NCBI RefSeq assembly: GCF_000682675.1
Contig: NZ_AWFA01000015.1
Location: forward strand, 1-57,470
DNA: 57,470 nt
Source: Hyphomonas pacifica
Lineage (GTDB): Bacteria; Pseudomonadota; Alphaproteobacteria; Caulobacterales; Hyphomonadaceae
Direction of reading: 5' to 3'
Of the stretch, positions 35,301-44,697 are shown piece after piece. Each line of letters starts with the position of its first letter. Positions within the stretch are counted from its first letter, which is position 1. Both the position numbers and the translations under genes were made by a program. The notes beneath the pieces are model-generated. The model was given only the letters and a program-made list of their open reading frames with translations. It made no database searches and had not been told where the DNA came from.

Positions 35301-35579
35301 ATGCAGGATCGGGATTCACTGAACGCGGATGAGCGGCTGGCGCTGGATCTGATGGCGGCCATTCGCGCCGATGCCGAAGCAGCCTGCGCGCCCCATGCGG
35401 TCGAGATGGTTTCCGTCACGATTGATGTCTCCGCTGCCGCCTATGCCGATACCCCGACGGAGCTGGAGGCCCGGATAGACCGGCGCACGCGCACCATTCT
35501 GTTTACCGGTGGCCTGGCCCTGCAAAACGGCGCGCCGGTCATGAAGGCGACGGCGGTCTATCGCATCCTTCCCGAATGA
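35301..35579 (+). CDS. Small protein with hotdog (thioesterase)-like core
   Basis: 92 residues. After a helix (ADERLALDLMAAIRADAE) come three strands (VEMVSVTIDVS, LEARIDRRTRTILFTGGLALQNG, PVMKATAVYRIL) in the pattern of a PaaI-type hotdog thioesterase half. The N-terminal catalytic segment of true thioesterases is missing, so activity is doubtful. The open frame extends to 35193, but the ATG at 35301 avoids the orphan terminator and starts the folded part. It lies 77 nt before the short-chain dehydrogenase gene. Confidence 0.55.
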   Translation: MQDRDSLNADERLALDLMAAIRADAEAACAPHAVEMVSVTIDVSAAAYADTPTELEARIDRRTRTILFTGGLALQNGAPVMKATAVYRILPE

Positions 35580-35656
35580 TGCCGGCTTGCCCGATCTGCG
35601 ATCTGCGCTAGCTGACGGTGAGACAAGATACTGGCGCTGATAAAGAGGATGCTACC

Positions 35657-36328
35657 ATGCCGACTGTTCTGATCACCGGGGCAAATCGCGGCGTAGGTCT
35701 CGCCCTCGCGCGGCAGTTTCTGTCCAACGGATATGACGTGATCGGTACGGCGCGTGAGCCGGACAAGGCTGACGAGCTAAAAGCTGCGGGCGCGAAAACC
35801 ATGCAGCTGGATGTGGCAGACCCGAACTCCATCGCTGCGCTGAAGGCCGGTCTGGGCGATACACCACTCGATTATCTGGTCAACAATGCGGGCATTGCCA
35901 GCAGCACGGCGCTCGGCGATCTCGACTATGGCGAATTCGAACATGTGCTGCGCGTTAATACGATTGCCCCCCTGCGCATCATCGAAGCGCTGACAGACAA
36001 TGTTGCGGCGGGTGACAAGAAGGTTATTGCGAATTTGACCAGCAAGATGGGCTCCATAGAAGTGACGGACGCACCCTCAGCCCTGATCTACCGCACCTCA
36101 AAGGCCGCGCTGAACATGGCGCTTCGGACTGCAGCGCGCAGCTTGGCCGGGCAGGGCATCAGTGTGCTGACATTGCATCCCGGATGGGTGAAGACGGATA
36201 TGGGTGGCCCGAACGCGCTGGTCTCTCCGGAAGACAGCGCCGCCGGTCTCTACAAGGTGATCACCGGCACCGCTCCGGCGACGGAGCTGCGCTTCTTTGA
36301 CTATGAAGGCAATATCCTGCCCTGGTAG
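35657..36328 (+). CDS. Short-chain dehydrogenase/reductase
   Basis: Classical SDR (223 aa). It has the cofactor motif TGANRGVG, the NNAG motif in DYLVNNAGIAS, active-site serine in ANLTSKMGS, and YRTSK with the catalytic tyrosine and lysine. The C-terminal GWVKTDMGG is the usual PG-like motif. It resembles carbonyl reductases related to the C-factor of Myxococcus. The substrate is unknown. The ATG at 35657 has AAGAGGA 7 nt upstream. It converges with the MscS gene, 8 nt apart. Confidence 0.92.
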   Translation: MPTVLITGANRGVGLALARQFLSNGYDVIGTAREPDKADELKAAGAKTMQLDVADPNSIAALKAGLGDTPLDYLVNNAGIASSTALGDLDYGEFEHVLRVNTIAPLRIIEALTDNVAAGDKKVIANLTSKMGSIEVTDAPSALIYRTSKAALNMALRTAARSLAGQGISVLTLHPGWVKTDMGGPNALVSPEDSAAGLYKVITGTAPATELRFFDYEGNILPW

Positions 36329-36336
36329 GCGCAGGA

Positions 36337-37392
36337 TCAGCTTTGCGGCGCGCCATGCTGTGATGCGCTGGCGGCCATGTCTCTCATGTCGTCCGGGCTC
36401 AGCCCTTTGACATCTGTGTCTGCCCGCAGACGGGGCAGGGCTTCCGGGTGTTCGGCCTGCAGCCATTCGATCATCTTTTCACGGATGTAACAGCGCAGAT
36501 CCCACGCCTTGGGCGATGTGCTGGCAGAAGCCAGGGCGCGGATGGTGATCGAAGTGCCCTGGGATTCCGTGACCTGCAGGTTCACGACATTCCGGTCCCA
36601 CAAATCAGTCTCCTTGCAGATCTCTTCCAGCTTTTCGCGCATTTTCTGCACCGGCGCGTGGTAATCCACCGTCCAGAAGATGCTGCCGAGAATGGAGGCG
36701 CTCTTGCGCGTCCAGTTCTGGAAGGGCTGTTCGATGAAATAGGACAGCGGCACGATCAGGCGGCGCCAGTCCCAGATACGGATGACGACATAGAACAGGC
36801 CGATCTCCTCAATCCAGCCCCATTCGCCTTCCACCACGACGGCATCATCAATCCGGATCGGCTGGGTAAAGGCAATCTGCAGCCCGGCGATGACATTGGA
36901 CAGCATCGGCCGCGCGGCCAACCCAATCGCGATGCCGGCAATCCCGGCCGAGGCGAACAGGCTGACCCCGATCTGCTTCACACCCGGGATGACGGTCAGG
37001 GCCGCGGCCAGCGTGACAATACCTGCTGCGACGATCCATATACGACGCACGACGTCCAGCCGCGTGGCGGCCTTGCGCGCTTCCAGATTGTCCTCTGCGT
37101 CCAGGTGCAGATTGGCCAGCCGGCGCTTGACCAGCGCATCCACAATCGTGGCAATCAGCCAGCCGATGGCGATGATGAACAGCACATTGGCAGTAATCCG
37201 GGCGAGGCCGATCAGGTCAAAATCGCCGAGATAGTCTTCCGGCACATATGACGTGCCCACCAGCAAGGCAAATCCTGCCAGCGCGAACAGGACCGGCGGC
37301 CTGAACCGTTTCAGCCAGCGCGGGCGACGCCCGAGTTTGTCCACATTTCTGGAGATGCTGAACCCCTTTCTCTGCGGTGTTGTTCTGGTCAA
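36337..37392 (-). CDS. MscS family mechanosensitive channel
   Basis: Inner-membrane channel that opens on membrane tension and protects cells from hypo-osmotic lysis. The 351 residues have about four transmembrane segments. The pore-lining helix is glycine/alanine-rich (FASAGIAGIAIGLAARPMLSNVIAG), and the MscS beta domain follows (PIRIDDAVVVEGEWGWIEEIG). After it comes a cytosolic alpha/beta vestibule. The visible frame begins with TTG at 37392 behind GGAG at a 12-nt distance; no in-frame ATG follows before the first membrane segment, so the start is uncertain. Confidence 0.88.
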   Translation of the reverse strand: MTRTTPQRKGFSISRNVDKLGRRPRWLKRFRPPVLFALAGFALLVGTSYVPEDYLGDFDLIGLARITANVLFIIAIGWLIATIVDALVKRRLANLHLDAEDNLEARKAATRLDVVRRIWIVAAGIVTLAAALTVIPGVKQIGVSLFASAGIAGIAIGLAARPMLSNVIAGLQIAFTQPIRIDDAVVVEGEWGWIEEIGLFYVVIRIWDWRRLIVPLSYFIEQPFQNWTRKSASILGSIFWTVDYHAPVQKMREKLEEICKETDLWDRNVVNLQVTESQGTSITIRALASASTSPKAWDLRCYIREKMIEWLQAEHPEALPRLRADTDVKGLSPDDMRDMAASASQHGAPQS

Positions 37393-37481
37393 AAGGCTAG
37401 GCCGCTCCTTCTCTCTTTCAAGCCGGGGCAGGGCTGTTGCGGGGGCGGAGCGGGGCTTTGCCTATCCTCTGGGCGCAAGGG

Positions 37482-37512
37482 GCCTTTGCCGGTCGCCCTT
37501 CCGGCAGGCAAA
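37482..37512. promoter_or_regulatory. Inverted repeat in the mscS/oppA-like intergenic region
   Basis: GCCTTTGCCGG (37482-37492) pairs with CCGGCAGGC (37501-37509) with a two-base bulge. TTTGCC and GGCAAA extend the symmetry to 37512. It lies in the divergent promoter region. No T-run follows on either strand, so it is more like an operator or leader hairpin than a terminator. Confidence 0.35.
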
Positions 37513-37656
37513 AACAGCTCAATCCGGACTTCATCGGCCGCAGGCTACTTTGCAAAACGGTAAGGTTCTGGCAGCAAGGAGGATAAAGAGAAAAGATATG
37601 CCATGGCTGGCCCCTGACAGGGAATGGCCGTCCTCATTTTCAGGAGAGTTTGCAAT

Positions 37657-39279
37657 ATGCTGAAATCCCTCATGAGCACCGGTCTTGCCGCTGCATTGGC
37701 GCTGTCCCTGGCAGCATGCGGCGGTGGCGGTAAAGCGTCTGAAGATGTGCCGACCCTGCGGCGCGGCATCTCGGCCAAGGTCGACACGCTGGACCCGAAC
37801 AAATCCTCGGCTCAATGGGAAAACATCATCATCGGTGACATGTTCATCGGCCTGACGACAGATGGTCCGGATGGCCGCCCGCAAATGGGTATGGCTGAGA
37901 GCTATGAGGTCAGCGACGATGGTCTGGTCTGGACGTTCAAGCTGGGTGATTATCAATGGTCTGACGGCCATCCTGTGACGGCGCAGGACTTTGTCTATGG
38001 CTTCCGCCGCATTCAGAATCCGGAAACGGCCTCTCAATACGCATCCCTGCTGTGGCTGGTCAAAAATGCCGAAAAGGTCAGCAGTCAGCAGCTGCCGCCG
38101 GAAGAGCTGGGCGTGAAGGCGCTGGACGACAAGACGCTTGAAATCACGCTGGAATATCCCGCTCCCTACCTGCTGGGCCTGCTCAGCCACTACACGACCT
38201 TCCCGATCCCAAGCTGGGCGGTTGAGCAATATGGCGATGCCTGGATCCAGCCGGAAAACATCGTGGTGAACGGCCCGTACAAGCTGGTTTACTGGCGCAC
38301 GGGAGACCAATTGGTCTCCGACAAAAACCCGACCGGCTTCGGCGCGGCAGAAGCCTGCTTCGACCGGGTTGTCTATCTTGAACTGGAAGACCAGGTGGCC
38401 ATCGAGAACAAGATCACGGCGGGTGAACTGGATATCAATAACAGCTTTGACGGTACGCGTTATACCGAGTTGGACGAGAAACTGCCGGGCTGGGTGCGCA
38501 CTACGCCCGCGCTGATCGCAACATACTGGACGTTTAATACGAAAACCGCTCCATTTGATGATGTGCGCGTGCGTCAGGCGCTGTCCATGGCGCTGGACCG
38601 CGAATTCATGGTCAAGAACGTGCTGACGACCGGCTATCTGCCAGCCTATTCCTTCGTGCCGCCGGGCATCAACAATTATGATGTCGACCGTCCGCAAGTC
38701 GAATGGAAGGACATGCCCCGCGAGCAACGCCTTGAGGAAGCCCGCCGCCTGCTGGAAGAGGCGGGCTATGGCCCGAACAAACCGCTGGAGTTTGAATTCA
38801 TTCACCGCTCCTCGGACGACAACCCGAAAGTGGCCCCGGTCGCTCAGGCCAATTGGAGCGATATTGCCCCATGGGTTAAGCCGGTCATCGTGAAGCAGGA
38901 TACCAAAGTCCTCTATGCCCGCCTGCGCCAGAAGGATTTCATCTTCGCGGACGGAGCCTGGGTCGCGGATTACGACGATCCGATCAACTTCCTCTACCTG
39001 CTCGACAGTGAGACGGGCCAGCAGAACTATGGCGACTATACCAATACGGAATATGACGCCCTGCTGGACAAGTCGAACACGGAACTGGACCTGAAAAAGC
39101 GTGCAGAAATCTTTGCTGAGGCTGAAGAGCTGATGCTGAACGAGTATCCGATCACGCCGATGTGGTTCCAGGTCACCAAGAATCTGGTCGATCCTACGCT
39201 GACCGGCTGGGAAGAGAACGCGAAGGATAATCACCGTTCGCGCTTCCTGTGCCGTGATGGCATGCAGTCAGCCGAATAG
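37657..39279 (+). CDS. OppA-type peptide-binding lipoprotein of an ABC transporter
   Basis: Solute-binding protein family 5 lipoprotein (540 aa). The signal peptide ends in lipobox LAAC followed by GGGG. The family signature appears as MAESYEVSDDGLVWTFKL, then WSDGHPVTAQDFVYGFRR. The C-terminal lobe (LRQKDFIFADGAWVADYDDP) is typical of oligopeptide binders. GGAGA lies 9 nt before the ATG at 37657. No permease or ATPase genes are adjacent, so it is an orphan here. It could work with a transporter coded elsewhere or, as some OppA relatives do, as a chaperone or murein-peptide binder. Confidence 0.9.
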   Translation: MLKSLMSTGLAAALALSLAACGGGGKASEDVPTLRRGISAKVDTLDPNKSSAQWENIIIGDMFIGLTTDGPDGRPQMGMAESYEVSDDGLVWTFKLGDYQWSDGHPVTAQDFVYGFRRIQNPETASQYASLLWLVKNAEKVSSQQLPPEELGVKALDDKTLEITLEYPAPYLLGLLSHYTTFPIPSWAVEQYGDAWIQPENIVVNGPYKLVYWRTGDQLVSDKNPTGFGAAEACFDRVVYLELEDQVAIENKITAGELDINNSFDGTRYTELDEKLPGWVRTTPALIATYWTFNTKTAPFDDVRVRQALSMALDREFMVKNVLTTGYLPAYSFVPPGINNYDVDRPQVEWKDMPREQRLEEARRLLEEAGYGPNKPLEFEFIHRSSDDNPKVAPVAQANWSDIAPWVKPVIVKQDTKVLYARLRQKDFIFADGAWVADYDDPINFLYLLDSETGQQNYGDYTNTEYDALLDKSNTELDLKKRAEIFAEAEELMLNEYPITPMWFQVTKNLVDPTLTGWEENAKDNHRSRFLCRDGMQSAE

Positions 39280-39308
39280 ACTTTCCTGGCAGCAGGGGGG
39301 GGCAGCCC

Positions 39309-40445
39309 ATGGAACATGAAATGGAGGTCGCGGGTCTCGGCTCTGCCGGGGGAGTGTCACATGGGGAGCACCATCCGGTGCGCTCCGGCCAGCCCTGCGC
39401 CAATTGCAAGACCATTGTCGAAGACCGCTACTGCACCACGTGCGGTCAGCTCGCCTCGAACTTCCATCGGCCGGTCTGGGATCTGGTGATGAGCAGCCTG
39501 GCCGACACCTTCGCGCTGGACGGGCGGCTCAGCCGCTCCCTGCCGCTGCTGTTGTTCCGGCCGGGACGGATGACGCGCAACTATCTCGATGGAAAGCGCG
39601 CACGCTATGTGCCGCCATTCCGCCTGTTCCTGCTCAGCTCCGTTCTCTTTTTCCTTACCCTGTTCACCCTGGGGGACCGGCTCGGATGGTACAGCGACTG
39701 GCATATCGGCGATGAGATCGGCAGAGAGATTCCGGGTACGATAACTTACGTTCCCGATGGGGACAGTGACGCGCCAGACGTTCCCGTCATCGATGAGGCC
39801 TACGTTCAGGACTTACGCGACGAACTCGCCAATTCCGACATTTCCGATGAGCGGCGGGAAGAGATCTCCAAGCAGCTTGCCGCTGCGCAGGGTGGCATCA
39901 ACATGAACAATATCCTGCTGCCGTCCGGCAGGGTGGATCGTGAAGCCCTGCGCCAAGCGGTGGACGAGCGGGTTGGCCCCGAGGCGACCCCCGAAGCGCA
40001 CGAACAGATGTGGCGTGCGGCAGACCATGCCGCCACGGTTTATGAAAATCAGGACAAGTTTGGCGCGCGCATCCGCGAATGGGCGCCGCGCTTCAGCCTG
40101 CTGTTCATGCCCATCCTCTCGCTGTTGCTGGCGCTGCTCTATGTCTGGCACCGCAAGCAGTACATCTATGATCATGTGATCACGGCGCTGCACATCCAGA
40201 CCTTCATCTATTTCATGCTGACTGGCCTGTTGCTGGTCGGCGCTTTGTTGCCGCAGAACGTCTGGTGGCTTGTCATGTTCGGCCTGACGGTGCCGGTCGT
40301 CTATATCTACAAACAGCTGCGCGTAACCTATGGCACGGGCCGCTTCATGTCCCTGATGCGCACACTCATCCTGCTGCTCATAAGCACCATCATCCTCTCC
40401 ACCCTCAGCGTCTGCCTCGTCATCCTCAGCTTCTATCTGGTCTGA
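39309..40445 (+). CDS. DUF3667 membrane protein with zinc ribbon
   Basis: 378 residues. The N-terminus carries a treble-cysteine ribbon (CANCKTIVEDRYCTTCGQLA, Cys at four positions). The DUF3667 core follows (SRSLPLLLFRPGRMTRNYLDGKR, YVPPFRLFLLSS), then a periplasmic-type loop (about 100 residues), and three or four membrane segments at the end. Function unknown. It starts 29 nt after the OppA-like gene and shares its strand. A shorter relative without the ribbon may be coded at 22575-23306. Confidence 0.85.
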   Translation: MEHEMEVAGLGSAGGVSHGEHHPVRSGQPCANCKTIVEDRYCTTCGQLASNFHRPVWDLVMSSLADTFALDGRLSRSLPLLLFRPGRMTRNYLDGKRARYVPPFRLFLLSSVLFFLTLFTLGDRLGWYSDWHIGDEIGREIPGTITYVPDGDSDAPDVPVIDEAYVQDLRDELANSDISDERREEISKQLAAAQGGINMNNILLPSGRVDREALRQAVDERVGPEATPEAHEQMWRAADHAATVYENQDKFGARIREWAPRFSLLFMPILSLLLALLYVWHRKQYIYDHVITALHIQTFIYFMLTGLLLVGALLPQNVWWLVMFGLTVPVVYIYKQLRVTYGTGRFMSLMRTLILLLISTIILSTLSVCLVILSFYLV

Positions 40446-40512
40446 TATATTGCACTGTCGGCAGTGGGGCAGGGGCACCACGCGCTGGCCGCGCCCCATC
40501 GTGCCCGCAGGC

Positions 40513-41067
40513 CTAGTTCAGGCGTCGGACACGGAATGTGGTTGAATGATCGTCCAGTTTCATCAGATAGCTGCCAAGCACAGCGCGTTTGATGGTTGCT
40601 GTTTCAGCCTTGCGGGCCATGCTGCGCGGTACCTTGGTCGTGTCGATCTGACGCCAGATCTGCCCATCTTCCAAGTATACAGTGACAATTCCATTACGGT
40701 TGGTGTCGATCTTTTTCACCGCAACCGTGATCTCTTTCAACTCGTCATTGTCCGGCGCAGAATCTTTTGCCTCAGCGCGTTTCTTGAATAATTGCGGCAG
40801 GCTGGGCATCGAAAAGCCAAAGGCTTCGCGTTCAATGGCCTTCAACTCAGCGCGATTCACGGTTTGAACATCCCCGGTTTCCTCGGCCAGGCGAAACTTT
40901 CCGACGGCGTCGTCAAAACATTTCAGGCGTGCGGAATCATCGGAAATGGACGTGCAGGCATAAATTTCCTTGGTGGCAGAAGGCAGTTGCTCCTCCGCCT
41001 GCGCGTGGCAAGCCATTGCAGCGAATGCCGCCGTGAGTAGCAGAATTTTCCGGCTTTCCCGAGACAT
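40513..41067 (-). CDS. Exported protein of unknown function
   Basis: 184 residues with a signal peptide (LLLTAAFAAMACHAQA). A conserved-looking cysteine pair follows (IYACTSISDDSARLKCFDDAV), then a charged middle and a beta-rich C-terminus (GIVTVYLEDGQIWRQID, then AVLGSYLMKLDDHSTTFRV). The cysteine-pair helix resembles the start of several periplasmic proteins that bind cell-envelope partners (for example VasI-like proteins), but I do not assign a family. An AGGAGG site lies 7 nt before the ATG. It is divergent from the TonB-receptor gene. Confidence 0.65.
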   Translation of the reverse strand: MSRESRKILLLTAAFAAMACHAQAEEQLPSATKEIYACTSISDDSARLKCFDDAVGKFRLAEETGDVQTVNRAELKAIEREAFGFSMPSLPQLFKKRAEAKDSAPDNDELKEITVAVKKIDTNRNGIVTVYLEDGQIWRQIDTTKVPRSMARKAETATIKRAVLGSYLMKLDDHSTTFRVRRLN

Positions 41068-41377
41068 GTTTGCCCTCCTGAGGCCTGTTCTGGTTCAATA
41101 AGGATGCAACTTTGCAGACTTTAATTCAGTTGCAAAGATTACCTGCGCACCTTGAGTATTCGCGGCCTGTTTTTGCTCTGTTTGTTGCGGATTGCTACAA
41201 ATGTGCCCACTGAGTGATGCGTTTCTGTCACACTCTCGTCAATTTCCGGGATTCCACAGCACTGTCTGATTGACTAGGCGGGGGGTGCCATCATTACTGG
41301 CATGTAAGGTCTGGCATGGGGGCCAGATTTGCCCGATTTGGGCTCAACTCAGGTAAATATCCTATTCGGAGGTTCAG
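41068..41377. other. 309-bp intergenic region between an exported protein and the TonB receptor
   Basis: No gene or RNA of known type is visible. It holds the divergent promoters. A nested inverted repeat lies at 41106-41137 (GCAACT with AGTTGC, and CTTTGCA with TGCAAAG). A perfect GGAGG ribosome-binding site lies at 41368-41372 for the GTG start at 41378. The long leader before the receptor gene leaves room for regulation at the RNA level. Confidence 0.6.
41106..41137. promoter_or_regulatory. Nested inverted repeat upstream of the TonB receptor
   Basis: GCAACT (41106-41111) and AGTTGC (41128-41133) overlap with CTTTGCA (41110-41116) and TGCAAAG (41131-41137), so two alternative pairings share bases. 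It lies 240 bp before the receptor gene and 40 bp before the divergent gene start. It is a candidate operator for either. Confidence 0.35.
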
Positions 41378-44300
41378 GTGAGCGAACACAATTTGAAATC
41401 GCGTCTGCTGACGACATCCGTGTTTGCGGGGGCAGTCTTTGCTGCTGCTGCATACATGCCGGCTGTCGCTCAGGACGCAGATGACGACGTTGTACAGATT
41501 ACGTCGGAAACTGCTGACGAAGAAGCGGTACAGGAGCGGATCCTCGTTACCGGTTCGCGTCTTGCAGGCTCGAACTACGCAGAAATCAGCCCTGTTACGA
41601 CGGTTGGCGCAGAACAAATCGACCTCAGCGGTTCGCTGTCTGTCGAGAGCCTTCTGAACGACCTCCCGCAGGTTATCCCGGGTAACACGGTTACGTCCAA
41701 CAACGCTGGCGGCGAAGACTTCGCAACCATCGACCTTCGCGGTCTGGGTGCAACCCGTACGCTGGTTCTGATCAACGGCGAGCGCGTGCCGCCGTCTTCC
41801 GTCAGCGGCGCAGTTGACCTTAACACGATCCCGGCCGGCCTAATCGAGCGCGTGGACGTTGTGACCGGCGGTGCATCAGCTGTGTACGGTTCCGACGCTA
41901 TCTCCGGTGTTGTCAACTTCATCCTGAAGGACGACTATGAAGGTGGTGAGATCACGGTTCGCCGTGGTGCAACGACCGACGGCCAGTTGGCTGGCAGCGA
42001 AATCGTCACCGGCCTGTTCGGCGGCAACTTCGATGACGGTCGCGGTAACGCAACCATGTTCGTTCAGTACTCCAACCAGGATGGCGTTCTTCAGCGCGAG
42101 TTCGACTACTCCCGCGTTTCTGCTGCCCTGATGTATGGCTACGACTATGACACCGGTTACATGAATGGTGCCTATGTCGTCGACACACTGGGCGAGTTCA
42201 CCAATGCCTATGACAAGATCATCGGCGATGGCGCTCTCCCGGTTATCTATGGTGGTGGTTCCGGTACCCCGCCATGGGGCACGATTGCTCTTGGTGCCAC
42301 CAATGCCGCAAACGGTCTGTCCACGAACCCGGCAACCTCTGGCGCGTTCGCTTCCGTTGACCATGACTGTAACCCGGATACGCCGAATATCACGGTTGAC
42401 TCCGCAAGCAGCCTGTCCTTCGACGCGAATGGCAATTTGAGCCCGCTGCTCGGTGCCGGCTATGTCGTCGGTAACCCGAACGCATGTACGATGCCGCTGC
42501 GTGAAAGCGGTTCTTCCCGCTATAACTATGCTCCGGACAACTACATCTACCTGCCTTCCGAACGTACGGGCATTTACTCCACGCTGACCTACGATCTGAC
42601 GGACACGATCGAAATGAAAGCTCTGCTTTCATATCAGCAGTCCGAAACACAGGTTCAGTTGGCAGCAACACCTGTCACAGGCATTGCTGTTTCTCCGACC
42701 TCCGCAGCCATCGTAGGTGCTGACGGCATCATCGGCACTGCAGACGATCCGCATCCGGACCTGTCCGCAGCTCTGCTTTCGCGTACCGATCCGACTGCTG
42801 ACTTCAGCATGGCATGGCGTTCGCTGGCTCTCGGTCCGCGTACTGCGGAGTACAAGAACCACTCCCTTCTTGGCCGTCTGTCCTTCAACGGTGATCTGAG
42901 CGAGCGTTACGACTGGAACCTGTCGTTCGGCTACGGCAAGGTGAACTTCGACTCCATCCAGCGCAACAACACCAACACTGTGGCTCTGGCCCAAGGGCTG
43001 GCCGGTTGTGACAATGTGGATCCGCTGTTCCTTCTGCCGAACTGTGTCGACGTGGACATTTTCGGTCCGAATACAACGACCCCGGCAATGCAGGACTTCC
43101 TGCGCACGGACATCCAGACGCAGAACACGCTCGAGCAAACCGCCATCTCCGGCTTCATCCGTGGCGACGTGTTCGAACTTCCGGCTGGTTGGCTGACGGG
43201 TGTTGTTGGTCTTGAGTACCGCAGCCAGGATGTTCGCCGTGTGAACGACGACGCTCAGCGCCGTGGTGAGATCGCAGGCTTCAACGCTGCTCAGAACATC
43301 GCTGGTAACATCGATGTGTATGAAGCTTACACCGAGGTTGGTGTGCCGCTGGTTTCCGACCAGACCTTCGTTGACGACCTGTCCCTCGAGCTTGGTTACC
43401 GTGTTTCTGACTACAGCAGCGTCGGTACCGTTGAATCCTACAAGTACGGCATCAACTATGCGCCGACTGACTGGATCCGCGCTCGTGCGATCTTCAACAA
43501 AGCTGTTCGTGCTCCGTCTGCAGACGAAACGTTCCGCTCTGGTGACCAGGGCTTCCCACGCTACACCGATCCGTGTAACTCCACACGTACGGGTGGTAAC
43601 GCTGACCTGCTCGCTTTCTGTACGACAGATGGCAACATCTCCAGCGGTTTCGTCCCTGGTTCGTTCGCTCCGACCTTTGGTCAGGTGAACACGCAGGTTC
43701 AGGCCTTCTCCTTCGGTGCTGAAGACCTTGAAGCTGAAGAAGCTGAAACCATCACAGCTGGTTTCGTGGTTGAACCTGACTTCCTGCCGGTTGGCCGTCT
43801 GCGTGGTTCATTCGACTACGTGAACATCAAGCTGGACAACGCCATCGTCACCCGCGGTGCCGATACGGTCCTGTCCAGCTGCTACAACAATTTGGGTGCT
43901 ACACCTCAGTCCGCTCTGGACTGTGCCCAGATCGTTCGTAGCCCGCTGACGGGGCAGATCGTTTCCGTGAACACCGGTCTGCAAAACAGCGCCGGCACGA
44001 CGGAAATCACCGGCTACGACATCCAGATCGACTACAATTTCGATCTTGATGAAGTCTTCGCTGGTGCACCTGGCTCCTTCAGCCTGACCAACCTTACCAC
44101 GATCACGGATGAATATCTGGATGCTGGTGACAACTATGCTGGTCAGACGCTTGGTGGTGTCAGCGGTTCGTTCCCGGACTACAAACTGTACACCACACTG
44201 GGCTATCGTCTGGATGACTGGTACTTCCAGGTATCCCACGCTTACATCCCGGCACTCAGCCAGAGCCTCTTCTGGTACGGTACCGAGGAAGACAACGGCG

Positions 44301-44521
44301 TGCCGAAAGCTCCAGAGTACAGCAACTTCGACTTCGCATTCAGCTGGAACGTCACGGACAGCTTCTCCGTGTCCGGTGCAATCAACAACGTTACGGATGA
44401 ACTTCCGCCGCAAACGATCACGGGTGTGCTCGGCGGTGGTCAGGGCAACGTCGACGCCAACGAATACGCTGGCTGGGTTGTTGGCCGTACCTACTCCATC
44501 GGCGCCAAGTTCAAGTTCTAA
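41378..44521 (+). CDS. TonB-dependent outer-membrane receptor
   Basis: Large 1047-residue receptor importing an unknown substrate with energy from TonB-ExbBD. A signal peptide (VFAGAVFAAAAYMPAVAQ) precedes an acidic stretch and the TonB box ERILVTGSR. The plug domain shows DLRGLGATRTLVLINGERV and GGASAVYGSDAISGVVNF. The 22-strand barrel ends in KFKF (terminal aromatic). It starts at GTG 41378 with GGAGG 5 nt upstream. Codons GGT, GTT, CGT and CTG are much more frequent than in neighbouring genes, which suggests very high expression. Loops are long, giving a length above the usual 700-900. Neighbours (sulfotransferase, S9 peptidase, 2OG oxygenase) hint at a peptide-like substrate, which is inference. 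Confidence 0.93.
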   Translation: MSEHNLKSRLLTTSVFAGAVFAAAAYMPAVAQDADDDVVQITSETADEEAVQERILVTGSRLAGSNYAEISPVTTVGAEQIDLSGSLSVESLLNDLPQVIPGNTVTSNNAGGEDFATIDLRGLGATRTLVLINGERVPPSSVSGAVDLNTIPAGLIERVDVVTGGASAVYGSDAISGVVNFILKDDYEGGEITVRRGATTDGQLAGSEIVTGLFGGNFDDGRGNATMFVQYSNQDGVLQREFDYSRVSAALMYGYDYDTGYMNGAYVVDTLGEFTNAYDKIIGDGALPVIYGGGSGTPPWGTIALGATNAANGLSTNPATSGAFASVDHDCNPDTPNITVDSASSLSFDANGNLSPLLGAGYVVGNPNACTMPLRESGSSRYNYAPDNYIYLPSERTGIYSTLTYDLTDTIEMKALLSYQQSETQVQLAATPVTGIAVSPTSAAIVGADGIIGTADDPHPDLSAALLSRTDPTADFSMAWRSLALGPRTAEYKNHSLLGRLSFNGDLSERYDWNLSFGYGKVNFDSIQRNNTNTVALAQGLAGCDNVDPLFLLPNCVDVDIFGPNTTTPAMQDFLRTDIQTQNTLEQTAISGFIRGDVFELPAGWLTGVVGLEYRSQDVRRVNDDAQRRGEIAGFNAAQNIAGNIDVYEAYTEVGVPLVSDQTFVDDLSLELGYRVSDYSSVGTVESYKYGINYAPTDWIRARAIFNKAVRAPSADETFRSGDQGFPRYTDPCNSTRTGGNADLLAFCTTDGNISSGFVPGSFAPTFGQVNTQVQAFSFGAEDLEAEEAETITAGFVVEPDFLPVGRLRGSFDYVNIKLDNAIVTRGADTVLSSCYNNLGATPQSALDCAQIVRSPLTGQIVSVNTGLQNSAGTTEITGYDIQIDYNFDLDEVFAGAPGSFSLTNLTTITDEYLDAGDNYAGQTLGGVSGSFPDYKLYTTLGYRLDDWYFQVSHAYIPALSQSLFWYGTEEDNGVPKAPEYSNFDFAFSWNVTDSFSVSGAINNVTDELPPQTITGVLGGGQGNVDANEYAGWVVGRTYSIGAKFKF

Positions 44522-44544
44522 TCGGATTTGAATTTAAAAATTAG

Positions 44545-44580
44545 AAGGGCGGCGAATTCAGGTTCGCCGCCCTTTTTTCT
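44545..44580 (+). terminator. Strong terminator after the TonB receptor
   Basis: A 12-bp perfect stem (AAGGGCGGCGAA at 44545-44556, TTCGCCGCCCTT at 44563-44574) is followed by TTTTTTCTTTT. On the minus strand it is followed by CTAATTTTT, so it might also work for the convergent sulfotransferase gene. Confidence 0.92.
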
Positions 44581-44697
44581 TTTCTGGCGTTGCGGGGGCA
44601 GGGGGCATCTGCCCGTGCATGACAGTCGCAAAGCGTCAGACCCGCCTGGCATTTGCCGAGCGGGCTTGTCTCTGCTTAAAGGGAAACGGGAAGAAGG

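Noticed and set aside
37531..39234. 567-codon minus-strand frame opposite the OppA-like gene
   Set aside because: It is a shadow of a GC-rich gene. The plus-strand frame has a lipobox, family motifs and a good ribosome-binding site.
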